Below are positions 26,789-32,992 of a stretch of 32,992 bases of DNA, in pieces (the first letter of the stretch is position 1; each line of letters starts with the position of its first letter). The notes under the pieces were generated by a model that was not told the origin of the DNA, made no database searches, and saw only the letters and a program-made list of their open reading frames with translations. Position numbers and translations under genes: made by a program. Origin of the DNA: an uncultured Oscillospiraceae bacterium (GTDB taxonomy: Bacteria; Bacillota; Clostridia; Oscillospirales; Oscillospiraceae); contig CATLHC010000030.1 in assembly GCA_949948775.1 (NCBI GenBank), forward strand, positions 1 through 32,992, written 5' to 3'.

Positions 26789-26820
26789 GTCCTGAAATCT
26801 GCCCGGTGAGGTGAAGGCCC

Positions 26821-28287
26821 GTGATATTCTCCAGCCCGTATTTTCTCTTTCTCTATTTCCCCGTTGTATTGACGCTCTACTACATCACGCCCCTGCGGTG
26901 GCGTAACCTGGTGCTGCTTATTGTCAACCTGATCTTCTACGGCTGGGGCGAGCCGGTGTATGTGCTCATCATGTTCCTGTCCATCGCCATCGACTACTCC
27001 CACGGGCGCATCGTCACCCGGTGCAAGGTCAACGGCAATGACAAGGGCGCACGGGCGGCGGTGGCCTCGTCGGTGGTGTTCAACCTGCTGCTGCTGGGAT
27101 TCTTTAAGTACTGGGACTTCATCGTGGGCAACCTCAACGCTCTGGGGTTGGAGCTTGTGACCCGCTCGGAGATCCGCTCCGCCATCAACGCGGCGCTGGC
27201 GAACATCGGCCTGGACCCCCTGTTCCAGACCGCCTCCAGTACCCTGCCCATCGGCATCTCCTTCTACACCTTCCAGACCATGAGCTACACCATCGACGTG
27301 TACCGGGGGGACGCCCGGTGCCAGAAGAACGTTGTCACCTTCGGTACCTTTGTCACCCTGTTCCCCCAGCTCATCGCCGGGCCCATCATCAAGTACAAGG
27401 ACCTGGACGAGCAGCTGGAGCGCCGGGATTACACCGTCCAAAAGTTTGCCTCCGGCGTCCAGCGCTTTACCATCGGCGTGTGTAAAAAGGTGCTGCTGGC
27501 CAACGCCCTGGGCCCCCTGTGGGACGTGTATCTGGCTACCCCCTCCGCCCAGCTCACCACCCTGGGGGCCTGGCTGGGCATCGTGGCCTTTTCCCTCCAG
27601 CTCTACTTCGACTTCTCCGGCTACTCCGATATGGCCATCGGCCTGGGGCGGATGCTGGGCTTCGAGTTTTTGGAAAATTTCAACTATCCCTACATCTCCA
27701 AGTCCGCCAGCGAGTTCTGGCGGCGGTGGCATATCTCCCTGGGCAGCTGGTTCCGGGAGTACCTCTACTTCCCCCTGGGGGGCAGCCGGGTGAAGCCCGC
27801 CCGGATGGTGTTCAATCTGCTGGTGGTGTGGGCGGCCACCGGCATCTGGCACGGGGCCAGCTGGAACTTCCTGATCTGGGGCCTGTACTGGTTTGTCTGG
27901 ATCGGCTTGGAGAAGCTGTGGCTGGGCAAGGTGCTGGACAAGGCCCCGGCCTGGGTGTGCCACATCTACGGCGTGGTCATCGCCGTGGTGGGCTGGGCCA
28001 TTTTCGCGGTGGAGGATTTCTCCGCCATGGGGCCCTACCTGGCCGCCATGTTCGGCTTTGGGGCGGGGGCGCTGGACGGCGACTTCCTCTACTACCTGCG
28101 CAACTATCTGCCCATCCTGGTCATCGCCGTGGCGGCGGCCACCCCCCTGGGCAGGAACGTCTGGCACAAGCTCCCCCAGCGGGCGCGGCAGGTCGCCTTC
28201 CCGGTGCTGATGCTGGCGGGCCTGGTGCTCACCACCGCCTACCTGGTGGACGGCACCTACAATCCGTTCCTGTACTTCCGGTTCTAA
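26821..28287 (+). CDS. MBOAT family O-acyltransferase (AlgI/DltB-like)
   Basis: A 488-residue membrane protein with many hydrophobic segments, starting MIFSSPYFLFLYFPVVLTLYY. It has the AlgI hallmarks LGRMLGFEFLENFNYPYIS, SEFWRRWHISLGSWFREYLYFPLGG and TGIWHGASWNFLIWG, with the expected catalytic histidine at H344. Such enzymes pass acyl groups, often acetyl, across the membrane to an exported glycan or wall polymer, with a partner that finishes transfer outside. That partner is the DHHW protein encoded 134 bases downstream. The start is GTG at 26821 with an AGGTGAAGG-type site. The acceptor polymer cannot be told from the sequence, since no polymer synthesis gene lies nearby. Confidence 0.92.
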   Translation: MIFSSPYFLFLYFPVVLTLYYITPLRWRNLVLLIVNLIFYGWGEPVYVLIMFLSIAIDYSHGRIVTRCKVNGNDKGARAAVASSVVFNLLLLGFFKYWDFIVGNLNALGLELVTRSEIRSAINAALANIGLDPLFQTASSTLPIGISFYTFQTMSYTIDVYRGDARCQKNVVTFGTFVTLFPQLIAGPIIKYKDLDEQLERRDYTVQKFASGVQRFTIGVCKKVLLANALGPLWDVYLATPSAQLTTLGAWLGIVAFSLQLYFDFSGYSDMAIGLGRMLGFEFLENFNYPYISKSASEFWRRWHISLGSWFREYLYFPLGGSRVKPARMVFNLLVVWAATGIWHGASWNFLIWGLYWFVWIGLEKLWLGKVLDKAPAWVCHIYGVVIAVVGWAIFAVEDFSAMGPYLAAMFGFGAGALDGDFLYYLRNYLPILVIAVAAATPLGRNVWHKLPQRARQVAFPVLMLAGLVLTTAYLVDGTYNPFLYFRF

Positions 28288-28291
28288 GGGC

Positions 28292-28323
28292 CTCCTTCTT
28301 TTTCTTGAAAGAAAAAGAAGGAG
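28292..28323. repeat. Perfect purine/pyrimidine inverted repeat between the MBOAT and DHHW genes
   Basis: CTCCTTCTTTTTCTT (28292-28306) and AAGAAAAAGAAGGAG (28309-28323) are perfect 15-base arms around a 2-base centre. A further AAGAAAAAGAA follows. Neither strand has a T-run outside the hairpin. It may be a dispersed hairpin element or an RNA processing or attenuation site. Confidence 0.7.
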
Positions 28324-28421
28324 CAAGAAAAAGAACTTTAAACCGTTACCGCCATTGTTTTTCATCCCGCGTTTTGTGCTCGGTGACGAAAACAATGTGC
28401 TTTCTGACAGGGGATATGTTT

Positions 28422-29555
28422 ATGAGCAAAAAATATTCCATTTTCATCACGGCGCTGTTCTGCCTGTTCACCTTCGGCTTTGGCATCGCCCACTTTATCC
28501 TCCCCGACCGGGAGTTCTCCGAGCAGGAGAACACCTTCCTGGAGCAGTTCCGGGCCCCCACTCTGGAGACTCTGCGCTCCGGGGAGTTCATGGAGAAGTT
28601 CGAGAAGTATTACAACCACCAGTTTCCCCTGCGGGACCAGTGGATTCAGCTCAAGGCCCGGTCCGAGCGGGCGCTGGGCAAGCAGGAGAACAACAAGGTC
28701 TATTTTGACCGAATTGAGGGCGGCCAGACCCTCTTCGCCCACTTCACGAAAATTTCTGACGAGGATCTGGCCACCCGGGTGGGCTTCGTCAACAAGCTGG
28801 GGGACAACCTGGACGTGCCGGTCTACTTCTCCCTGGTGCCGGACAAGAGTTGGGTGTGGGCGGATTATCTGCCGGATTACGCCCCCAACGTGGACGACGG
28901 GTCCACCATTGAGCGGGCCATGGGGCTGTGTGGGGAAAACGTGACGTATATCGACCTGCGGGGCGCGCTGGATTACGACAGCTTCTACCGCACCGATCAC
29001 CACTGGACCACCATGGGAGCCATGCAAGCCTATTTCAGCCTAATTTGGACCATTGCCGGAGAAAACAGCGGCGACTGGTATCACGAGCCGGAATTACAAT
29101 CCGACCAGTTCTACGGCACTACCTACTCCGCCTCTGGGGCGGGCTGGGTGCGCCCGGACAGCATCTATACCATGATCCCCGAGGGGGGGACGCGGGGACA
29201 TATTACCGTCACCCGCTATCCCGAGGGCGAGCCCATTGAGGGCGGCCTGTACTACCCTGAAAAGCTGGAGGTCAAGGACAAGTACGCCTACTTCCTGGGG
29301 GGCAACCAGCCCCTGTGCGTCATCAAAAACCCGGACGCGGCCAATGGAAAGCTGCTGGTGGTCCGGGACTCCTACTCCGACAGCCTGGCCCCGTTTTTAG
29401 CGGAGGAGTTCCAGGAGGTCCATCTGTACGACCTGCGCTACAACAATGTCTCCCTCAAGAAATACGTGGCGGAGAACGGCATCGACCAGGTGCTGGTGCT
29501 CTACTCGGCCAACAACTTCAACACGGACAATAACCTGTTCAAGCTGGGACTGTAA
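28422..29555 (+). CDS. DHHW family (AlgJ/AlgX-like) O-acetyltransferase partner protein
   Basis: A 377-residue exported, membrane-anchored protein. One N-terminal helix (about 6-25) acts as uncleaved anchor, with the catalytic domain outside. The hallmark DHHW lies at 192-195 in YRTDHHWTTMGA, and a serine motif VVRDSYSDS holds the likely nucleophile S317, as in SGNH hydrolase-like AlgJ/AlgX proteins. It probably completes acyl transfer begun by the MBOAT partner. ATG at 28422 is chosen because AGGGGA ends 7 bases earlier; an ATG two codons upstream lies too close to it. It ends before a strong terminator. Confidence 0.9.
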   Translation: MSKKYSIFITALFCLFTFGFGIAHFILPDREFSEQENTFLEQFRAPTLETLRSGEFMEKFEKYYNHQFPLRDQWIQLKARSERALGKQENNKVYFDRIEGGQTLFAHFTKISDEDLATRVGFVNKLGDNLDVPVYFSLVPDKSWVWADYLPDYAPNVDDGSTIERAMGLCGENVTYIDLRGALDYDSFYRTDHHWTTMGAMQAYFSLIWTIAGENSGDWYHEPELQSDQFYGTTYSASGAGWVRPDSIYTMIPEGGTRGHITVTRYPEGEPIEGGLYYPEKLEVKDKYAYFLGGNQPLCVIKNPDAANGKLLVVRDSYSDSLAPFLAEEFQEVHLYDLRYNNVSLKKYVAENGIDQVLVLYSANNFNTDNNLFKLGL

Positions 29556-29559
29556 ATGA

Positions 29560-29599
29560 ACAAGCCCCTCCGGCTCGGGCCGGAGGGGCTTGTCTTTAT
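29560..29599 (+). terminator. Terminator of the MBOAT/DHHW genes
   Basis: Perfect 15-base arms ACAAGCCCCTCCGGC (29560-29574) and GCCGGAGGGGCTTGT (29579-29593) with a TCGG loop are followed by CTTTAT. Confidence 0.9.
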
Positions 29600-29643
29600 A
29601 AAAATGCTTGATAAAGCGGATACGGAACAGAGGCCGACATTTC

Positions 29644-29672
29644 TTGACAGCCATCCGCAAAGATACTATAAT
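29644..29672 (+). promoter_or_regulatory. Consensus sigma-A promoter of the TerB-like/AAA+ gene
   Basis: TTGACA (29644-29649), a 17-base spacer and TATAAT (29667-29672) are a perfect match. The leader to the ATG at 29787 is about 108 bases and contains no recognised riboswitch. Confidence 0.92.
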
Positions 29673-29786
29673 GGAGCGGAAAAATAAATTCGTCCTTGGG
29701 CGGTTGCCCGCGGTCCGGATGCTGTCGGAGTTCTGACTGGGCAGCTACGTCAAACAGACCGATATAGAAAAAGGAGCGTGCCCAAC

Positions 29787-31268
29787 ATGTCTCAGCCCAT
29801 GACTCCCGCCGCCGTCCATAAGCAGTACGACGAGGCCATGACCGCCTTCCGCCGCCAGCTGGCCGACCCCGCAGCCCGGGTGGCCTTCGGCCGGGAGGCC
29901 GACGGCTTTATGCGCAGCTGCGCCTGCGGCGTGTGGCACACTGACCAGGGAATGACCCCCCGGCACGTGGAGTACTTCAACGCCATCTATGCCAAGGGAA
30001 ACCCGGTGCCCACCGCGCTCTATTGGGAGCTGGCCTCCGCCGTGGAGGAATACCAGGGCTTTGTGCTGCCCAATTTTTTCCGGCGGCTGGTCCAGGCCGA
30101 TCTGGAGCTGGGACGCAGCCAGAGCCGCCGGTTTGTGGACACCTTTACCCTGATGCTGCTGCTGTTCGCCGCTGTGGACGGCAAGGTCAGCGAGGCGGAG
30201 GCCGGGTTTGTCAACGCCTGCGCCGACTCCCTCTCCTCCTACTGTGACCACGCCGGGGTGTCCGGCGGAAAATCGGGGCTGGATGTGAACGAATTTGTGG
30301 CCCGCCGCACCGACGGCGCGCCTGTCAAGACGGGCAGGCCGGAAGACGAGGCGGTCTCCCCGGCTCCCGCTAAAACCGCGGCTCCCCAAAAGGAGGAGGT
30401 CCCGGCTGAGCCGGAACCCACCTTGGAGGAGCTGCTGGCTCAGCTGGATGAGCTGTGCGGATTGGCTAAGGTCAAGGAGGACGTGAAGGGACTCATCAAT
30501 CTGGTGAAGGTGCGCAAGCTGCGCCAGGAGGCGGGTCTGCCGGTGCCGCCCATGTCGCTGCACCTGGTGTTCATGGGCAATCCGGGTACCGGTAAGACCA
30601 CTGTGGCCCGACTGCTGGCGAAAATCTATCACGCCGTCGGCGTGCTGTCCAAGGGCCAGCTGGTGGAGGTGGACCGGTCCGGGCTGGTGGCGGGCTTTGT
30701 GGGCCAGACCGCCCTCAAGACCCAGGAAGTTGTCGACAAGGCCCTGGGCGGCGTGCTGTTCATCGACGAGGCCTATGCCCTGGCCAACCAGGACAACGCC
30801 AACGACTTTGGCCGGGAGGCCATCGAGGTGCTGCTCAAAGGGATGGAGGATCATCGGGATGATCTCATCGTCATCGTGGCGGGCTACACTGATTTGATGG
30901 GAGACTTCATCCACGCCAACCCGGGACTGGAGAGCCGGTTTAACAAATATTTCTATTTTGAGGACTACAGCGGCGAACAGTTGGCGGAAATTTTTCGCTC
31001 TGTCTGTAAGAAGAACGGCTACAAGCTGGACGAGGCGGCGGATAAGGCCGCTGCGGAGGCATTTCAGGTGATGTATGACCGCCGGGACGAGAACTTCGGC
31101 AACGCCCGGGATGTGCGCAACGTGTTTGAGGCGGCGGTGGCCCGCCAGGCTAACCGGGTGGCGGCCATGGGTGCACCCAAGATGGAGGATTTGATGGCGC
31201 TCACTGTGGCGGACCTGGATTTGGAGGATGGAGGGGAGGAAGGAAAATTAGAAAAGTCTGAAGAATAA
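29787..31268 (+). CDS. AAA+ ATPase of the CbbX/SpoVK type with an N-terminal TerB-like domain
   Basis: A 493-residue cytoplasmic protein. Residues of about 105-155 (TLMLLLFAAVDGKVSEAEAGFV) resemble a TerB-like acidic helical domain. A low-complexity Pro/Ala/Glu linker spans about 175-212. The AAA+ module (213-480) has Walker A GNPGTGKT (264-271), the pore-loop region SGLVAGFVGQT, Walker B LFIDEAY (324-330), sensor IVIVAGY and the arginine-finger region NPGLESRF. This module matches the CbbX/SpoVK group, which remodels partner proteins. The partner is unknown. ATG at 29787 has AAGGAG 10 bases ahead; a GTG three codons earlier is too close. It is a single-gene unit with its own strong promoter. 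Confidence 0.88.
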   Translation: MSQPMTPAAVHKQYDEAMTAFRRQLADPAARVAFGREADGFMRSCACGVWHTDQGMTPRHVEYFNAIYAKGNPVPTALYWELASAVEEYQGFVLPNFFRRLVQADLELGRSQSRRFVDTFTLMLLLFAAVDGKVSEAEAGFVNACADSLSSYCDHAGVSGGKSGLDVNEFVARRTDGAPVKTGRPEDEAVSPAPAKTAAPQKEEVPAEPEPTLEELLAQLDELCGLAKVKEDVKGLINLVKVRKLRQEAGLPVPPMSLHLVFMGNPGTGKTTVARLLAKIYHAVGVLSKGQLVEVDRSGLVAGFVGQTALKTQEVVDKALGGVLFIDEAYALANQDNANDFGREAIEVLLKGMEDHRDDLIVIVAGYTDLMGDFIHANPGLESRFNKYFYFEDYSGEQLAEIFRSVCKKNGYKLDEAADKAAAEAFQVMYDRRDENFGNARDVRNVFEAAVARQANRVAAMGAPKMEDLMALTVADLDLEDGGEEGKLEKSEE

Positions 31269-31271
31269 CCC

Positions 31272-31300
31272 TTGCGTTCAGGGAATAGGTGTGATATAAT
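31272..31300 (+). promoter_or_regulatory. Promoter of the structured leader and tRNA-Leu
   Basis: TTGCGT (31272-31277), a 17-base spacer and TATAAT (31295-31300). Transcription would begin near 31307, about 190 bases before the tRNA. Confidence 0.75.
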
Positions 31301-31303
31301 ACA

Positions 31304-31477
31304 TCCTGCGTATTTCAGGGTGTTGAAATTGGTAAGTGAGTGGGCGCAGGACCTGCAGCGCCGTTTTACGCCCGCTTTGGCGTAAGCCTTTGATTTTCAG
31401 GACTTTTTGAAAGCCGAATATATAGGCTTTTAAGTGCTTCCCCGATGTCCCTCCGATTTCTCGGACGGGATATCGGG
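31304..31477 (+). ncRNA. Candidate structured RNA between the promoter and tRNA-Leu
   Basis: Stems follow one another: TCCTGCG (31304-31310) with CGCAGGA (31345-31351), enclosing a small TTTCA/TGAAA hairpin; TTACGCC (31366-31372) with GGCGTAA (31379-31385); AAAGCC with GGCTTT near 31409-31430; and a long stem CCCGATGTCCC with GGGATATCGGG capped by TCCGA/TCGGA (31441-31477). No coding frame fits. It could be a separate small RNA or a long tRNA precursor leader. The first arm begins a few bases before the predicted start site, so exact ends are uncertain. Confidence 0.5.
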
Positions 31478-31497
31478 AGATAACTTAAAATATAAAT

Positions 31498-31584
31498 GCC
31501 GGTGTGATGGAATTGGTAGACGTAGCGGATTCAAAATCCGCCGGGGGAGACTCCGTGGGGGTTCGAGTCCCCCCACCGGCACCA
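31498..31584 (+). tRNA. tRNA-Leu (anticodon CAA)
   Basis: An 87-base class II tRNA. The acceptor arms GCCGGTG (31498-31504) and CACCGGC (31574-31580) pair perfectly, then A and an encoded CCA follow. The anticodon arm GCGGA-TTCAAAA-TCCGC gives anticodon CAA, reading UUG. A long variable arm, the D-arm GATGGAATTGGTAGAC and the T-arm with GGTTCGAGTCC are all in place. Confidence 0.96.
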
Positions 31585-31628
31585 AACCCTCAGTAAAGTC
31601 TGGTTTTTCGGGCTTTACTGGGGGTTTT
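31585..31628 (+). terminator. Terminator directly after tRNA-Leu
   Basis: CAGTAAAG (31591-31598) and CTTTACTG (31613-31620), extended by AACCC and GGGTT, are followed by TTTTC. It starts on the base after the tRNA CCA. Confidence 0.8.
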
Positions 31629-31651
31629 CTCTGTTTATTGCACTGAAAATG

Positions 31652-31693
31652 TGCCGATAGATTTTCTCTGAAAAAGAAAGGAGTCTATCGGCA
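31652..31693 (+). promoter_or_regulatory. Inverted repeat around the integrase ribosome site
   Basis: TGCCGATAGA (31652-31661) and TCTATCGGCA (31684-31693) are perfect 10-base arms. The loop contains AAAGGAG (31677-31683), and the right arm includes the A of the ATG. It could fold in the mRNA to limit integrase translation, or serve as a protein-binding site in the DNA. Confidence 0.65.
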
Positions 31694-32640
31694 TGAAGCG
31701 AAAGAAGCTGGAGGAAAAGAGCCTTACGGTACAGGAGGCATATGACCAGTTCCAACGATACAACTTGACGAAGGGGCTGTCTGAGGGGACTGTCCGCTAC
31801 TATGAGTCATACAGTCGGGCATTTTTCAAGTTTCTGGGTGATACGGGTCAGCCGCTGGCTGAGGTGACGAAGGCCACCGTGGATGACTACACCCTCTATC
31901 TGAAAGGGAAGGCCACCGTAACGGACACCACGGTAAACACCGCTTTGCGGATGGTCCGGGCGTTCCTCTACTTCTGTATGGAGCAGGGCTGGATACCACA
32001 CTTCAACGTCCCCCAGATAAGGGCCGCCCAGCCGGTCAAGGAACCGTATACCAACGATGAGTTGGTGAAGCTTCTGAAAAAGCCCGATTTGAAGTCTTGT
32101 ACCTTTGCCCGCTACCGGAATTGGGTGATTGTCAACTTCCTCTTGGCGACCGGATGCCGGGCCGCTACGCTGGTGAATCTGCGTATCATGGATATTGACC
32201 TAAGCGGTGGGACAGCGTTCTTCCGTCATATGAAGGCCGGGAACCAGCAAGCGGTCCCGCTGTCTAAAACCATCGTCCACATCCTGGAGGAATACCTGCC
32301 CTACCGGAACGGCCAGCCTAGTGAGCCGCTGTTCATCTCTGAGTACGGTAATGCCCTGCGGGTGGATGTACTGGAGAGTGCCATCCGGGAATATAATCAT
32401 TCCTGTGGAGTGGAAAAGACATCTCTACACCTGTTCCGGCACACCTACGCCAAGCTTTTTATCATGGCTGGCGGCGACCCGTTCCGCCTCCAGAAGTTGC
32501 TGGGACACACCGACCTGTCTATGACAAAGCGGTATGTGGCCCTCTACGCTGACGATCTGAAAGAAAATTATGACAGCTTTAACCCGTTAGAACAGGTGAC
32601 AGCCGGTCAGAAGCGGGGAGTAAAGCGGAAGCTGGCCTAA
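31693..32640 (+). CDS. Tyrosine recombinase / integrase
   Basis: A 315-residue phage-type integrase. The N-terminal core-binding helical domain (about 10-110) has TVRYYESYSRAFFKFLG, and the catalytic domain covers 120-290. Catalytic set: R156 (ATGCRAATL), K181, H246 and R249 (HLFRH), H272 (LLGHTD) and Y281 (KRYVALY), all present, so it should be active. It cuts and rejoins DNA at attachment sites through a 3'-phosphotyrosine. AAAGGAG stands 9 bases before the ATG inside an inverted repeat. Base composition is visibly lower in GC than nearby chromosomal genes, which supports transfer. Its cargo is not in the window. Confidence 0.93.
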   Translation: MKRKKLEEKSLTVQEAYDQFQRYNLTKGLSEGTVRYYESYSRAFFKFLGDTGQPLAEVTKATVDDYTLYLKGKATVTDTTVNTALRMVRAFLYFCMEQGWIPHFNVPQIRAAQPVKEPYTNDELVKLLKKPDLKSCTFARYRNWVIVNFLLATGCRAATLVNLRIMDIDLSGGTAFFRHMKAGNQQAVPLSKTIVHILEEYLPYRNGQPSEPLFISEYGNALRVDVLESAIREYNHSCGVEKTSLHLFRHTYAKLFIMAGGDPFRLQKLLGHTDLSMTKRYVALYADDLKENYDSFNPLEQVTAGQKRGVKRKLA

Positions 32641-32992
32641 AACCCTCGATATGTTGGGGTCCCACTCCGGTGATACTTTCCTCAACCTGGGTAGAGGGCG
32701 TACCATAGAACCGATTTCTGGATGGATAACGGTGTTTTTATACTTCCGGAGGTCCGGAGGTAATTTTTGAAAAGGTGCTTAGACGTTGAAAGACTATCTT
32801 CGCTTATAGGGTTTCGGGGCGGCCTCCGGCCCGCTTCGCTCGCCCCGAAACCCTATACCTTGTGGCGGAGCTTCGCTCTCCGCCCCTTCGGGGACTCCGA
32901 GCTTTGCTCCAATTTTCTATTTTTATATAAATTCCTTCGGAAATAGCCTATAACCGGGGAGAAAGTTATTAAATCGGGGCGTTCGTTATGAT
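32641..32992. other. Non-coding, hairpin-rich segment after the integrase
   Basis: No supportable gene is seen in these 352 bases. The first part carries a direct repeat CCGGAGGT (32746-32753 and 32754-32761). The second part is packed with hairpins: a 17-base perfect stem (arms 32805-32821 and 32841-32857), GGCGGAG/CTCCGCC (32864-32884), CCCC/GGGG (32883-32893), then A/T-rich DNA. It may hold a terminator or a recombination or transfer site of the element. Confidence 0.6.
32805..32857. repeat. Long perfect inverted repeat
   Basis: TATAGGGTTTCGGGGCG (32805-32821) and CGCCCCGAAACCCTATA (32841-32857) are perfect 17-base arms with a 19-base GC-rich centre. No T-run follows on either side. Confidence 0.85.

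Larger units (their letters stand above)
31585..32992 (+). mobile_element. Probable left end of an integrative element inserted at tRNA-Leu (runs past the window)
   Basis: A tyrosine integrase begins 109 bases after the 3' end of a tRNA gene, the classic arrangement for integrative elements. From here the DNA changes character: more A/T, mixed codon use and clustered hairpins, unlike the GC-rich core genes before. The right end and a second attachment site would lie outside the window, so the boundary and the use of the tRNA as target are inferred. Confidence 0.5.

Noticed and set aside
31317-31360. A segment resembling the D-arm of a leucine tRNA (GTTGAAATTGGTAAG)
   Set aside because: No matching acceptor, anticodon loop or T-arm follows. 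The surrounding bases pair into other stems, so a tRNA or clear tRNA remnant is not supported.
31434-31646. A short open frame spanning tRNA-Leu
   Set aside because: It runs through the hairpin and the whole tRNA, so it cannot be a protein gene.
31585-32647. AAACCCTC repeated after the tRNA and after the integrase, as possible attachment repeats
   Set aside because: Eight bases is expected by chance. It does not include the tRNA 3' end and would enclose only the integrase.

Overview
The window reads as a chromosomal stretch of a GC-rich anaerobic Firmicute, most like the butyrate-forming Oscillospiraceae (Flavonifractor / Intestinimonas / Lawsonibacter type). That placement is an inference from four things: strong AGGAGG ribosome binding sites with consensus TTGACA-17-TATAAT promoters in GC-rich DNA, an acyl-CoA dehydrogenase/Etf cluster, a split cobalamin-dependent methionine synthase, and DUF4860/DUF4358/DHHW-type proteins.

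Layout. (1) 1-2889, plus strand: the distal end of a type IV pilus / type II secretion-like operon. It holds the tail of a GspF/PilC platform protein, four small membrane-anchored pseudopilin-like proteins with overlapping ends, and a PilT-type ATPase. (2) 2957-7726, minus strand: a methionine/one-carbon operon with a stand-alone MetH reactivation domain, MetH without that domain, and a fused homocysteine methyltransferase/methylene-THF reductase. (3) 7860-8433: a yjdF gene behind a structured leader that fits the azaaromatic-responsive yjdF riboswitch. (4) 8421-15344: a TetR regulator divergent from a highly expressed acyl-CoA cluster (CoA-transferase, acyl-CoA dehydrogenase, EtfB, EtfA, second acyl-CoA dehydrogenase). 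Its promoter and a palindromic operator are clear. (5) 15421-18487: a GNAT acetyltransferase divergent from mutY, thymidine kinase and a PflA-like radical SAM gene. (6) 18542-24241, minus strand: trmL-pgk-tpiA-gpmI-eno, a lower-glycolysis operon without gap. (7) 24583-29555: uridine kinase, two paralogous DUF4358 lipoproteins, and an MBOAT/DHHW pair likely to acylate an exported glycan. (8) 29787-31268: a TerB-like/AAA+ fusion ATPase with its own consensus promoter. (9) 31269-32992: a structured transcribed leader, tRNA-Leu(CAA), then a tyrosine integrase with lower GC and a hairpin-rich segment. This is probably the left end of an integrated element that continues past the window.

The signals least explained by standard annotation are non-coding. 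The last 48 bases of pgk are duplicated, with only silent differences, around a 125-base insert. That insert matches a second intergenic copy at 25.8 kb and shares a hairpin with compensatory changes. A large nested stem lies between etfA and the second acyl-CoA dehydrogenase. A multi-hairpin RNA candidate precedes the tRNA. No CRISPR array, rRNA or complete insertion sequence was seen.
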